In this document: positions 7,099-13,404 of the stretch, piece by piece
Numbering within the stretch: position 1 is the stretch's first letter
Layout of the letters: each line of letters begins with the position of its first letter
NCBI GenBank assembly: GCA_004556005.1
Contig: SFJA01000036.1
Location: 1-16,655, forward strand
Source of the DNA: Bacteroidales bacterium
GTDB lineage: Bacteria; Bacteroidota; Bacteroidia; Bacteroidales; UBA932
Length of the DNA stretch: 16,655 nucleotides
Direction: 5' to 3'
Notes under the pieces: generated by a model
Database searches by the model: none
The model's input: only the letters and a program-made list of their open reading frames with translations
Told to the model about the DNA's origin: nothing
Translations under genes and position numbers: made by a program

Positions 7099-8030
7099 AG
7101 ATAGTTTTTCTCGACAGAATGACGATGGGGGATGCCGACCTTTCCCCGATTGCAGCGCTCGGAGATCTTGTTTGCTACGAGAGCAGTACTGCTGAAGAGG
7201 CGCTGGAGCGTGTAGGCGACTGTGATGTACTGCTGGTCAACAAGGTGATTGTTGATGCAGGCCTGCTTGATGCCGCGCCTGCGCTCAAGCTCGTGTGCGT
7301 TACGGCGACGGGCGTCAACAACATTGACTTGGATGCCGCTGCAGCGAGGGGAGTGGAAGTGCGCAACGCAGTGGGGTATTCGACCTCTTCCGTCGCGCAG
7401 GCGACGTTCGGGCACATCCTGTCGTTGCTGGGGAACGCCCCGTATTATGACGAATTCGTCAAGAACGGGAAGTATTCGCGAGGAAACTGTTTTACACACC
7501 TCGGGGCCCCGATCGCTGAACTGGAAGGTCGAACCTTCGGGATAATCGGTATGGGGAACATAGGCAGCAGGGTTGCTTCCATCGCGACCGCATTTGGATG
7601 CAGGGTGATTTATTATTCGACTTCCGGAACTTCGCATTGCACACTTTATCCTAGCGTGAGTCTGGAGGAGTTGCTTTCGCAATCGGATATAGTCAGCATC
7701 CACTCGCCGCTGAATGAGCGCACGCGCAATCTTATAGGGAAGGCGGAACTTGCACTGATGAAGCCGGGGGCAATACTGGTCAATGCGGGCAGGGGAGGAA
7801 TCGTTGACGAGGCTGCGCTCTCGCAAGCTGTCGATTCAGGGCAGATTGCGGGTGCTGCGCTGGATGTGTTCTCGCGCGAACCGCTGCCGCAGGACAGTCC
7901 GCTGCTGCAGACAGTACATCCGGAAAGATTCAGATTTGCGCCGCATACGGCCTGGGCAAGTTCCGAAGCGAGAGCCCGCCTTGTCGCCATGGTTGCGGAA
8001 AACATAAAGACTACATTAATTAACACTTAA
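7095..8030 (+). CDS. D-isomer-specific 2-hydroxyacid dehydrogenase (glycerate dehydrogenase/hydroxypyruvate reductase-like)
   Basis: Cytosolic oxidoreductase of 311 residues interconverting a D-2-hydroxy acid and a 2-oxo acid with NAD(P)H. The coenzyme loop is GMGNIG (152-157). The catalytic residues of the family are Arg233 (NAGRGGIV), Glu262 (DVFSREPLP) and His284 (APHTAWAS). The position at the end of the second Rossmann strand, where NAD-specific members have Asp, reads YYSTSG, which would tolerate NADP(H). It closely resembles proteins annotated as glycerate dehydrogenase or hydroxypyruvate reductase, but substrate specificity in this family is not predictable from sequence. Translation is coupled to folE by a 4-nt overlap and the sugar-kinase gene begins 11 nt after its stop. 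Confidence 0.9.
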   Translation: MKIVFLDRMTMGDADLSPIAALGDLVCYESSTAEEALERVGDCDVLLVNKVIVDAGLLDAAPALKLVCVTATGVNNIDLDAAAARGVEVRNAVGYSTSSVAQATFGHILSLLGNAPYYDEFVKNGKYSRGNCFTHLGAPIAELEGRTFGIIGMGNIGSRVASIATAFGCRVIYYSTSGTSHCTLYPSVSLEELLSQSDIVSIHSPLNERTRNLIGKAELALMKPGAILVNAGRGGIVDEAALSQAVDSGQIAGAALDVFSREPLPQDSPLLQTVHPERFRFAPHTAWASSEARARLVAMVAENIKTTLINT

Positions 8031-8041
8031 AACCGACGAGT

Positions 8042-9112
8042 ATGGAAAGCATCGTTTCAAAATTTGTCCTCAAGGGCAGAATCAGCCAGATAAGCCCTCT
8101 GGGAGACGGCTTTATCAATGATACCTATATCGTTAAGACCGAAGGTAGCGGCCAGAATTACATACTGCAAAGGAAAAACTCGAACGTTTTTCCGGATGTG
8201 CCTGCGATGATGGACAATATCGTTGCCGTTACCGACCATATCAAGAAAAAGGTCGCCGATCCCGAGCGTGAGACGCTGACGGTAGTTCCGACTGTGGACG
8301 GGAAGTATTATTACAAGGACGAAACCGGCTCGTACTGGACTGTATGTACCTATATTACTGACAGTGTGACCTATGACGTTGCGGAAAGTCTGGAAATGGT
8401 CCGTCAGGCTGGAATGGGCATAGGTCGTTTCCAGTCGCTGCTGTCCGATTTTGACAAGCCGTTGCACGAGGTTATCAAGGGTTTCCACAACATTCGCTGG
8501 AGGTTTACGCAGTGGGACGAGTCGCTTGCCAAGGATGCTGCCGGACGCAAGTCGGGTTTGATGGACGAAATCTACTTTATCGAGAGCCGCCGCGAGGAGA
8601 TGCTTGACTTCTGGAAACTTGTGGAAAACGGTACCATACCGACCAGAGTGACACACAACGACACGAAACTGAGCAACATACTGTTCGATGTCAATTCCGG
8701 TGGCGTGCTCTGTGCCATAGACCTCGATACGGTGATGAGCAGCACTTCCCTCAATGACGTGGGTGATGCTATCAGGTCTTATGCCAATGCTACCGTGGAG
8801 GATGATCCTGACTACAGCAGGGTTTACATCAGGCTGGACAGGTTCGAGGCGTATATGGATGGCTATCTCTCTGAAAGAAAGGACAGTCTTACCGATTCCG
8901 AGAAGGAATGGCTGGCTTTTGCACCGCTATACATTACCTATGAGCAGGTTCTGCGTTTCCTGATGGATTACATCGACGGCGACAAATACTACAAGATCAA
9001 ATATCCTGAACACAATCTTGTAAGGACCAGGTCCCAGATTGCCCTTTTGAGGAGTATGGAGGACAATTATTCGAGAATGCAGGAAATTGTGCTTGAACTT
9101 CTCGCCCGATAG
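8042..9112 (+). CDS. APH-fold phosphotransferase, similar to N-acetylhexosamine 1-kinase (NahK)
   Basis: A 356-residue small-molecule kinase of the aminoglycoside-phosphotransferase fold. The catalytic loop is THNDTKLSN (His205, Asp207, Asn212) and the metal-binding acid lies in AIDLDT (Asp227 and Asp229). The N-terminal part reads like NahK of bifidobacteria: PLGDGFINDTY for the glycine-rich loop and YILQRKNSNVFPD for the following strand. NahK phosphorylates GlcNAc or GalNAc at C1 for mucin or host-glycan salvage. The same family contains many uncharacterised Bacteroidota kinases, so the substrate is unproven. It is the last gene of the folE operon. A short hairpin (CTGAC/GTCAG, 9115-9129) follows but has no T-run, so it is a weak terminator at best. 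Antibiotic resistance is unlikely, since the resemblance is to sugar kinases. Confidence 0.82.
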   Translation: MESIVSKFVLKGRISQISPLGDGFINDTYIVKTEGSGQNYILQRKNSNVFPDVPAMMDNIVAVTDHIKKKVADPERETLTVVPTVDGKYYYKDETGSYWTVCTYITDSVTYDVAESLEMVRQAGMGIGRFQSLLSDFDKPLHEVIKGFHNIRWRFTQWDESLAKDAAGRKSGLMDEIYFIESRREEMLDFWKLVENGTIPTRVTHNDTKLSNILFDVNSGGVLCAIDLDTVMSSTSLNDVGDAIRSYANATVEDDPDYSRVYIRLDRFEAYMDGYLSERKDSLTDSEKEWLAFAPLYITYEQVLRFLMDYIDGDKYYKIKYPEHNLVRTRSQIALLRSMEDNYSRMQEIVLELLAR

Positions 9113-9133
9113 TACTGACAAAAAGTCAGAGCA

Positions 9134-9165
9134 TTTGTATTGGCAGAAGTTTTGGAGTATCTTTG
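9134..9165 (+). promoter_or_regulatory. Promoter of grpE-dnaJ
   Basis: TTTG at 9134-9137, a 20-nt spacer and TATCTTTG at 9158-9165 make a full consensus promoter. The predicted transcription start, about 9169-9172, falls inside the 5' arm of the inverted repeat at 9165-9188. The promoter overlaps the longer in-frame reading from TTG 9140, which rules that start out for grpE. Confidence 0.8.
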
Positions 9166-9188
9166 CGCGGATTTTAACAGATCCGCGC
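9165..9188. promoter_or_regulatory. Perfect inverted repeat at the grpE transcription start (candidate operator or 5' hairpin)
   Basis: GCGCGGAT (9165-9172) and ATCCGCGC (9181-9188) are perfect complements separated by 8 nt. The repeat begins at the last base of the -7 element and covers the predicted transcription start. It differs from the CIRCE element bound by HrcA (TTAGCACTC with a 9-nt spacer). It could be an operator for a heat-shock repressor or a structured 5' end of the mRNA. Confidence 0.6.
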
Positions 9189-9205
9189 TTTATTATTTAG
9201 GGATT

Positions 9206-9802
9206 ATGGATAAAAAAGATACTACAATTGAAGAAAAAAAGACTGCTGAACAGCAGCCTGTAGAGGAGCAGCCTGTAAAGGAGCAGCCGGCAAAGGAAGA
9301 ACCTGTAAAGGAACAGGACAAGAAGGAAAAGAAGAAGAAAGTCGAGGAACTTTCCAAAGAGATTGAAGCGCTCAAGGCTTCCAATGAAAAGGAGAAGGAG
9401 AGCTACCTGAGGCTTTATGCCGAGTTTGAAACTTTCAGACGCCGCACTGCAGAAGAAAAGCTTGCGCTTGTCGCATCTGCCGCATCTGACACAATATGCG
9501 GACTGCTGCCGGTGCTGGATGATTGCGAGCGTGCGATGACTATGCTGGCTTCTTCTTCTGATGAGGCTGCAAAAGAGGGCACGGCGCTGATTTACAATAA
9601 ATTGATGGATTATCTCAAAACCCGTGGACTTGCGGTTATAGACGCAAAGGGGAAAGAATTTGATACTGACTATCACGAGGCGGTGACCCGTTTCCCTGCC
9701 CCGAGCGCTGATCTTCAGGGAAAGGTTGTGGACGTGATCCAGACCGGATACACTCTGAACGGAAAGGTGATCCGCTTTGCGAAGGTAGTTGTGGGAGCTT
9801 AA
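9206..9802 (+). CDS. grpE: GrpE, nucleotide exchange factor of DnaK
   Basis: Releases ADP from DnaK and so resets the Hsp70 cycle in the cytosol. The 198-residue protein has a charged N-terminal tail, a coiled-coil region (VEELSKEIEALKASNEKEK) and the family segment AEFETFRRRTAEEK. The C-terminal beta wing has EFDTDYHEAVTR and a late VIQTGYTLNGKVIRFAKV signature. The tail contains a four-copy, 5-residue repeat of the type QPVKE, encoded by 15-nt units. The start is ATG 9206: an in-frame TTG 66 nt earlier would lie within the promoter. The stop is 4 nt before the dnaJ ATG. The order grpE-dnaJ without dnaK is common in Bacteroidota. Confidence 0.95.
   Translation: MDKKDTTIEEKKTAEQQPVEEQPVKEQPAKEEPVKEQDKKEKKKKVEELSKEIEALKASNEKEKESYLRLYAEFETFRRRTAEEKLALVASAASDTICGLLPVLDDCERAMTMLASSSDEAAKEGTALIYNKLMDYLKTRGLAVIDAKGKEFDTDYHEAVTRFPAPSADLQGKVVDVIQTGYTLNGKVIRFAKVVVGA
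9254..9313 (+). repeat. Four imperfect 15-nt tandem units in grpE
   Basis: Units start at 9254, 9269, 9284 and 9299. The pattern is CAG-CCT-GTA-AAG-GAG with a few substitutions (the last unit begins GAA), encoding QPVEE, QPVKE, QPAKE and EPVKE. They lie in the disordered acidic/basic N-terminal tail, where copy-number change would keep the frame. Confidence 0.8.
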
Positions 9803-9806
9803 TCAT

Positions 9807-10979
9807 ATGGCAGAGAAAAGAGATTATTATGAGGTCCTGGGGCTCCAAAAGGGAGCTACGGACGATGAGATAAAGTCTGCTTACCGCAAGGCTGCGCTCA
9901 AATGGCATCCCGACCGGCACGTTGACGATAGTGAAGCCGATAAAAAAGTCGCCGAGGAGAAGTTCAAAGAGGCCTCGGAGGCTTATTCGGTTTTGAGCGA
10001 CCCTGACAAAAAGGCAAAATACGACCAGTTCGGTTTTGCGGGAGTGTCAGGAGCGGGCCAGCAGGACTGGAGTCAGGGATTCGGCAGTCTGAATGACCTT
10101 TTGAACAATATTTTCGGCGGATTCGGCGGATTCGGCGGGTTCAGCGGATTTGGCGGATTCGGCGGTGGCGGAGGTCAGGCTCAGAGGACTCCCCGCGGTC
10201 GTGATATCAGGACAAGGGTAAAGCTTACCTTGGAGGAGATTGCCACAGGTTGCGAAAAGACTGTTTCGCTCGAGCGTCTGAAACCTTGCCCGGATTGTGG
10301 CGGAAAGGGTACGAAGAACAGTTCTGATATCAGAACCTGTCCGACCTGTAACGGTCAGGGTCAGGTGCAGAATGTCTCCACCTCATTTTTTGGCAGGAGC
10401 ATAACCTATTCCGTCTGCCCGCAATGTCAAGGAACAGGCAAAATTGTGAGCAATCCTTGCCGCAGGTGTTCCGGCAGCGGACTTGAAAGGATAAGGGAAA
10501 ATATAAAGGTGCGCATTCCTGCCGGTGTGGAGGACGGAATGCAGATGACTCTTAGGGGCGAAGGCCATTCTGCTGCCGGTAATGGAATTAACGGTGACCT
10601 GCTCGTTGTAATCGAGGAACTGCCTCACGACAAGTTCAAGAGGGATGGAAACAATCTTTTTGCCACCCAGGTCATCGGAATCGACCAGGCAATACTTGGC
10701 TGCGAGATCCAGATTCCTACACTTGAAGGACCTGTAAGCAAGAAGATTGAACCGGGTACCCAGTCGGGAACGGTTATCGTTCTCAGAGGAAAGGGTATGC
10801 CTTCGACCAACTCGTACGGCAGGGGAGACCTCTATGTAAAGATTCTGGTCTGGATTCCGCGCAAACTTGACCGCAAGGAAAGGCAGGCCCTTGAGGATCT
10901 GGCGGCAAAGGGCAACCTAAAACCTGATCCGAACCGTGAAGACAGGGCTCTCTTTGAGAAGGAAAGCAAATATTTCTAA
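9807..10979 (+). CDS. dnaJ: DnaJ (Hsp40) co-chaperone, type I
   Basis: Delivers unfolded clients to DnaK and stimulates its ATPase in the cytosol. The 390-residue protein has all type I domains in order. The J domain (1-75) carries the HPD motif at 34-36. A Gly/Phe-rich linker (about 92-123) is built from FGG repeats. The zinc-finger domain has four CxxCxGxG modules, with cysteines at 161/164, 178/181, 204/207 and 218/221. The substrate-binding C-terminal domains follow. ATG 9807 is chosen over an in-frame TTG at 9789 because that would overlap grpE. The 4-nt gap to grpE indicates a shared transcript from the promoter at 9134. No hairpin terminator is visible before the rplS promoter, so read-through into rplS is possible. 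Confidence 0.97.
   Translation: MAEKRDYYEVLGLQKGATDDEIKSAYRKAALKWHPDRHVDDSEADKKVAEEKFKEASEAYSVLSDPDKKAKYDQFGFAGVSGAGQQDWSQGFGSLNDLLNNIFGGFGGFGGFSGFGGFGGGGGQAQRTPRGRDIRTRVKLTLEEIATGCEKTVSLERLKPCPDCGGKGTKNSSDIRTCPTCNGQGQVQNVSTSFFGRSITYSVCPQCQGTGKIVSNPCRRCSGSGLERIRENIKVRIPAGVEDGMQMTLRGEGHSAAGNGINGDLLVVIEELPHDKFKRDGNNLFATQVIGIDQAILGCEIQIPTLEGPVSKKIEPGTQSGTVIVLRGKGMPSTNSYGRGDLYVKILVWIPRKLDRKERQALEDLAAKGNLKPDPNREDRALFEKESKYF
10113..10167 (+). repeat. 9-nt tandem repeat encoding the DnaJ Gly/Phe linker
   Basis: Six near-identical units of the form TTC-GGC-GGA run in frame and encode FGG/FSG repeats. This is the normal flexible linker of type I DnaJ, but the near-perfect DNA repetition makes slippage of whole units plausible. 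Confidence 0.75.
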
Positions 10980-10985
10980 AATAAT

Positions 10986-11016
10986 TTTGCATTATAAAAA
11001 AAAGTGAGTACCTTTG
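10986..11016 (+). promoter_or_regulatory. Promoter of rplS
   Basis: TTTG at 10986-10989, a 19-nt spacer and TACCTTTG at 11009-11016 match the Bacteroidota consensus fully. Transcription is predicted to start near 11020, leaving a leader of about 60 nt before the rplS ATG. This leader is longer than those predicted for the other promoters here except grpE's. Confidence 0.8.
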
Positions 11017-11083
11017 TGCTCCACAAATGAAGCAGCCTCTTGGCATACGGTTTGGCAACGCTGCAATTATAGAGTATTGAAAA

Positions 11084-11455
11084 ATGGATTTGATTAATTT
11101 AGTAGAGCAGTCCTTCTCTCAGAACAAGGCAGCCGGCTACCCTCAGTTCAAGGCAGGTGACACAATCACCGTTACCTACAGAATCAAGGAGGGTGACAAG
11201 GAAAGACTCCAGAACTTCCGCGGTGTAGTTATCCAGATTTGTGGAGCTACCCCATATACGAGGACTTTCACCATCAGAAAGATATCAGGTGGTGTCGGAG
11301 TTGAAAGGATTTTCCCTTACGAGTCTCCGTTTATCGAGAAGATTGAGCTCAACAAGGTTGGTAAAGTGCGCAGAGCACGTATCTTCTACCTCCGCAACCT
11401 CGCTGGTAAGAAGGCACGCATCAAGGAAGCAAAGCGTAAAGTTACTGCCGAATAG
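11084..11455 (+). CDS. rplS: 50S ribosomal protein L19 (bL19)
   Basis: Large-subunit protein at the 30S-50S interface. The 123-residue sequence is close to the family length of about 115 with a short basic C-terminal extension. Landmarks are FKAGDTITVTYRIKEGDKER near residue 22, the stretch QNFRGVVIQ, FTIRKISGGVGVERIFPYESP, and KVGKVRRARIFYLRNLAGKKARI. The start is ATG 11084 in an A-rich context (TTGAAAAATG) without Shine-Dalgarno, as is normal for ribosomal genes in this phylum. In many bacteria rplS ends the rpsP-rimM-trmD-rplS operon. Here it stands alone behind its own promoter and is followed by a tRNA gene. Confidence 0.97.
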   Translation: MDLINLVEQSFSQNKAAGYPQFKAGDTITVTYRIKEGDKERLQNFRGVVIQICGATPYTRTFTIRKISGGVGVERIFPYESPFIEKIELNKVGKVRRARIFYLRNLAGKKARIKEAKRKVTAE

Positions 11456-11462
11456 CAAAATC

Positions 11463-11478
11463 CCGGGCTTCGGCCCGG
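11463..11478 (+). other. Stem-loop with TTCG tetraloop between rplS and tRNA-Arg
   Basis: CCGGGC and GCCCGG form a perfect 6-bp stem closed by TTCG, an exceptionally stable loop. No T-run follows, and the tRNA starts 8 nt later. This fits a processing or 3'-end-protecting structure in a joint rplS-tRNA transcript better than a terminator. Confidence 0.6.
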
Positions 11479-11485
11479 TGAATAT

Positions 11486-11559
11486 GGCGCCTTAGCTCAG
11501 CTGAATAGAGCGTTTGACTACGGATCAAAAGGTCGCAGGTTTGAATCCTGCAGGCGTCA
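11486..11559 (+). tRNA. tRNA-Arg, anticodon ACG (CGU/CGC/CGA after inosine modification)
   Basis: The cloverleaf folds by hand. The acceptor stem GGCGCCT pairs with AGGCGTC (one G-U), the D stem is GCTC/GAGC, the anticodon stem TTTGA/TCAAA encloses the loop CTACGGA with anticodon ACG at 11520-11522, and the T stem GCAGG/CCTGC encloses TTTGAAT. The discriminator base is A. CCA is not encoded, so it must be added by the CCA transferase. In bacteria ACG tRNA-Arg carries inosine at position 34, made by TadA. Confidence 0.95.
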
Positions 11560-11567
11560 CAAATTTT

Positions 11568-11602
11568 AAGTGCATACCATAAACTTAGTATGCACTTTTT
11601 TT
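11568..11602 (+). terminator. Strong intrinsic terminator after tRNA-Arg
   Basis: A perfect 10-bp stem pairs 11568-11577 (AAGTGCATAC) with 11588-11597 (GTATGCACTT) around a 10-nt loop. The T-run of the 3' arm continues to 11602. The fimbrial DUF3575 gene starts only 7 nt later. Confidence 0.9.
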
Positions 11603-11609
11603 AAACGTT

Positions 11610-12290
11610 ATGAAGAAAACTATTTGCGCAATTTTCGTAATTGCCCTGTTTTATGGGACAATTGTGCCTGCATCTGCCGTGTGTGATGCATGTATGCGCA
11701 AATCTACACCTGTCACCTCCGCCGATAGTTCTTGCACTACGATTGCAGCCATCAGAACCAACCTGTTGTACGATGCTCTTACGATTGCCAATTTCGGGCT
11801 AGAATTGTCCCTTGGAAAGCGCTTCAGTATTGGTGCTGAACTGTATTTCCCGTGGTGGAGAAATGCCGCGAAGGATATTACCGTGCAGATGCCGGCGTTG
11901 TGTGCCGAGTTCAGATACTGGTTGGGTGACAGAGAAGTAATGCCTCGTATGACAGGCTTTTTTGCCGGCCTGCAGACCGGAGCCGGTTATTACGACTTTC
12001 AGCTCGGCCAGCTTACTCAGGGCAAGGGCGTTCAGGGCAGCTTCCTGCTTGCAGGTGCTCTTACCGCCGGTTATGTTCAGCAGATAAGTAATTCTCTCAG
12101 AATAGAATATAGTTTCGGACTCGGTTACCTGAGTTCGGATTATGTGCAGTACAACAGTGTCAGGAACACTGCATACGGAGACATTAAGGTTATCCCTCAT
12201 CCATGGGAAAAGCACAGAATCTCCGGCCTCCTGCCTTCAAAGGCTTCCGTTTCATTGGTTTGGGCATTTGATAAACGTCAGAAGAAATGA
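11610..12290 (+). CDS. DUF3575 family protein, first gene of fimbrial cluster
   Basis: A 226-residue exported protein. A signal peptide (MKKTICAIFVIALFYGTIVP) probably ends at ASA with cleavage before Val24, so it is not a lipoprotein. The mature part has the DUF3575 signature IRTNLLYDALTIANFGLELS, followed by KRFSIGAELYFPWW and later alternating hydrophobic strands (LRIEYSFGLGYLSSDY, ASVSLVWAF). This fits an 8-10 stranded outer-membrane beta-barrel like OmpA's. Family knowledge: DUF3575 proteins recur in Bacteroidales next to fimbrillin genes, with no proven role; anchoring or export of pilus components is a reasonable guess. The stop overlaps the next start by 4 nt (ATGA), so the two are translationally coupled. 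No promoter of the consensus type is visible between the tRNA terminator and this ATG. Confidence 0.82.
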   Translation: MKKTICAIFVIALFYGTIVPASAVCDACMRKSTPVTSADSSCTTIAAIRTNLLYDALTIANFGLELSLGKRFSIGAELYFPWWRNAAKDITVQMPALCAEFRYWLGDREVMPRMTGFFAGLQTGAGYYDFQLGQLTQGKGVQGSFLLAGALTAGYVQQISNSLRIEYSFGLGYLSSDYVQYNSVRNTAYGDIKVIPHPWEKHRISGLLPSKASVSLVWAFDKRQKK

Positions 12291-13381
12291 AAGAGAGGAT
12301 TATGATATTTCTTGCTGCCATTCTGATGACGCTTTCGACTTCCTGCAAGCGCGACCATCTTTATTACGCATCCTCGGATACAGCTACTGTGCTTGTCAAG
12401 ACCGACTGGAGCAGGTCGGGCGTGCATCCTAACGGAGTGACCGTCTTTGCTTACCGCGAGTCGGACGGTAGTCTGTACAAGCGTTTCCCGCCTGTCAGCG
12501 CTGAGGAAAAGAATTTTATCAAGCTCCCTGAGGGCGACTTTGTGCTTGTGGTAATGAACGATACGCCGGAAGAATTTGGCGGCAGCTTCAGCTTTATGGG
12601 TGTTGACTGCCTTGGGAGTCTGCAGGCCGTTGGACTCGAGGACTGGCGGCCGGAAGGGACCGGGGTCCGCACCGTGGATGCATTTGACCCGGAATTTTGT
12701 ATGGCAGAGCCGGATACGCTGTCGGTAGCGGTGGTAGGAGGGGTGCACGTCTCGCCCGAGCAGATAGATTATTTCTACGACAGACCTCAGACCGATATTT
12801 CGATGACGAATGCAATCCAAGTCAGTGCCTTGCCGGAGCCTGTCATTTCAAGGGTCAATATCAGCGCTCACGTAAAGGGTCTGAAGTATGCGAGAGGAAC
12901 TACGGTTTCGTATCTCAGTGGGCTCTCTTCCGGATATTATCTTGGACTTGAGTCTGTGTCGGAAAAGTCTGTTTCACAAGCATTTATACTCAATAACAGA
13001 GCATTTGACCCGGGTTCTGATTCGGACGGAACCATCAGGACGAGCATACTTTCTTTCGGGCCGGCGTCATTGAACCCGTCTGACGTTAAAGGCTTGATGG
13101 ACAATACTGTAGCGTTTGATGGCAAGACTCGCTCGACAGGAGATGGGATTGTTGCTGAGGGCTGCCGGCTTAATGTGAATTTTGTCTTGATCAACGGAGA
13201 ATCTTACCCTGTGTCAGTGGATGTGAGCGATGCGATTACAGTAGATAATTCCCTTGGAAATATGAAGCAATATAATATCAGAGTCGAGATTCATCTGCCT
13301 GAAGCCGTTGGAAAGGAAGAAGGAGGGTTTACCACCGATATCAATGAATGGGAAGACGAAATAGTGAATATTCCAATATAA
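12287..13381 (+). CDS. DUF5119 family lipoprotein, fimbria-associated
   Basis: A 364-residue lipoprotein with signal peptide ending in LSTSC (Cys20). The segment after it (CKRDHLYY, then ATVLVKTDWSRSG and PNGVTVFAYRESDG) is the DUF5119 pattern found beside fimbrillins in gut Bacteroidales. The middle has ISRVNISAHVKGLKYARG and YLSGLSSGYYLG, also typical. The C-terminus, INEWEDEIVNIPI, closely resembles the end of the next gene's product (VDEWEDVNITISL). In this group such proteins are thought to be pilus anchor or assembly-related subunits, but I know of no direct proof for DUF5119. It starts within the DUF3575 stop and is followed after 23 nt by the fimbrillin gene. Confidence 0.83.
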   Translation: MKERIMIFLAAILMTLSTSCKRDHLYYASSDTATVLVKTDWSRSGVHPNGVTVFAYRESDGSLYKRFPPVSAEEKNFIKLPEGDFVLVVMNDTPEEFGGSFSFMGVDCLGSLQAVGLEDWRPEGTGVRTVDAFDPEFCMAEPDTLSVAVVGGVHVSPEQIDYFYDRPQTDISMTNAIQVSALPEPVISRVNISAHVKGLKYARGTTVSYLSGLSSGYYLGLESVSEKSVSQAFILNNRAFDPGSDSDGTIRTSILSFGPASLNPSDVKGLMDNTVAFDGKTRSTGDGIVAEGCRLNVNFVLINGESYPVSVDVSDAITVDNSLGNMKQYNIRVEIHLPEAVGKEEGGFTTDINEWEDEIVNIPI

Positions 13382-13404
13382 TCAAATAATAAAACTCAAA
13401 CAAA

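Noticed and set aside
7077..7826. Minus-strand open frame of 249 codons opposite the 2-hydroxyacid dehydrogenase
   Set aside because: The composition looks like a shadow frame and the plus-strand gene has all family residues.
8042..9112. Aminoglycoside-resistance phosphotransferase
   Set aside because: The fold is shared, but the N-terminal motifs match sugar kinases of the NahK type and the genomic setting is metabolic.
9140..9205. Extension of grpE to a TTG start, adding 22 residues
   Set aside because: The extra codons lie within the -7 element and the palindrome. The GrpE charged tail begins naturally at ATG 9206.
11568..11597. Inverted repeat before the fimbrial operon as an invertible phase-variation switch
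   Set aside because: The arms are only 10 nt apart and followed by a T-run, so this is a terminator. Invertible promoters need arms far enough apart to enclose a promoter, and no recombinase gene is nearby.
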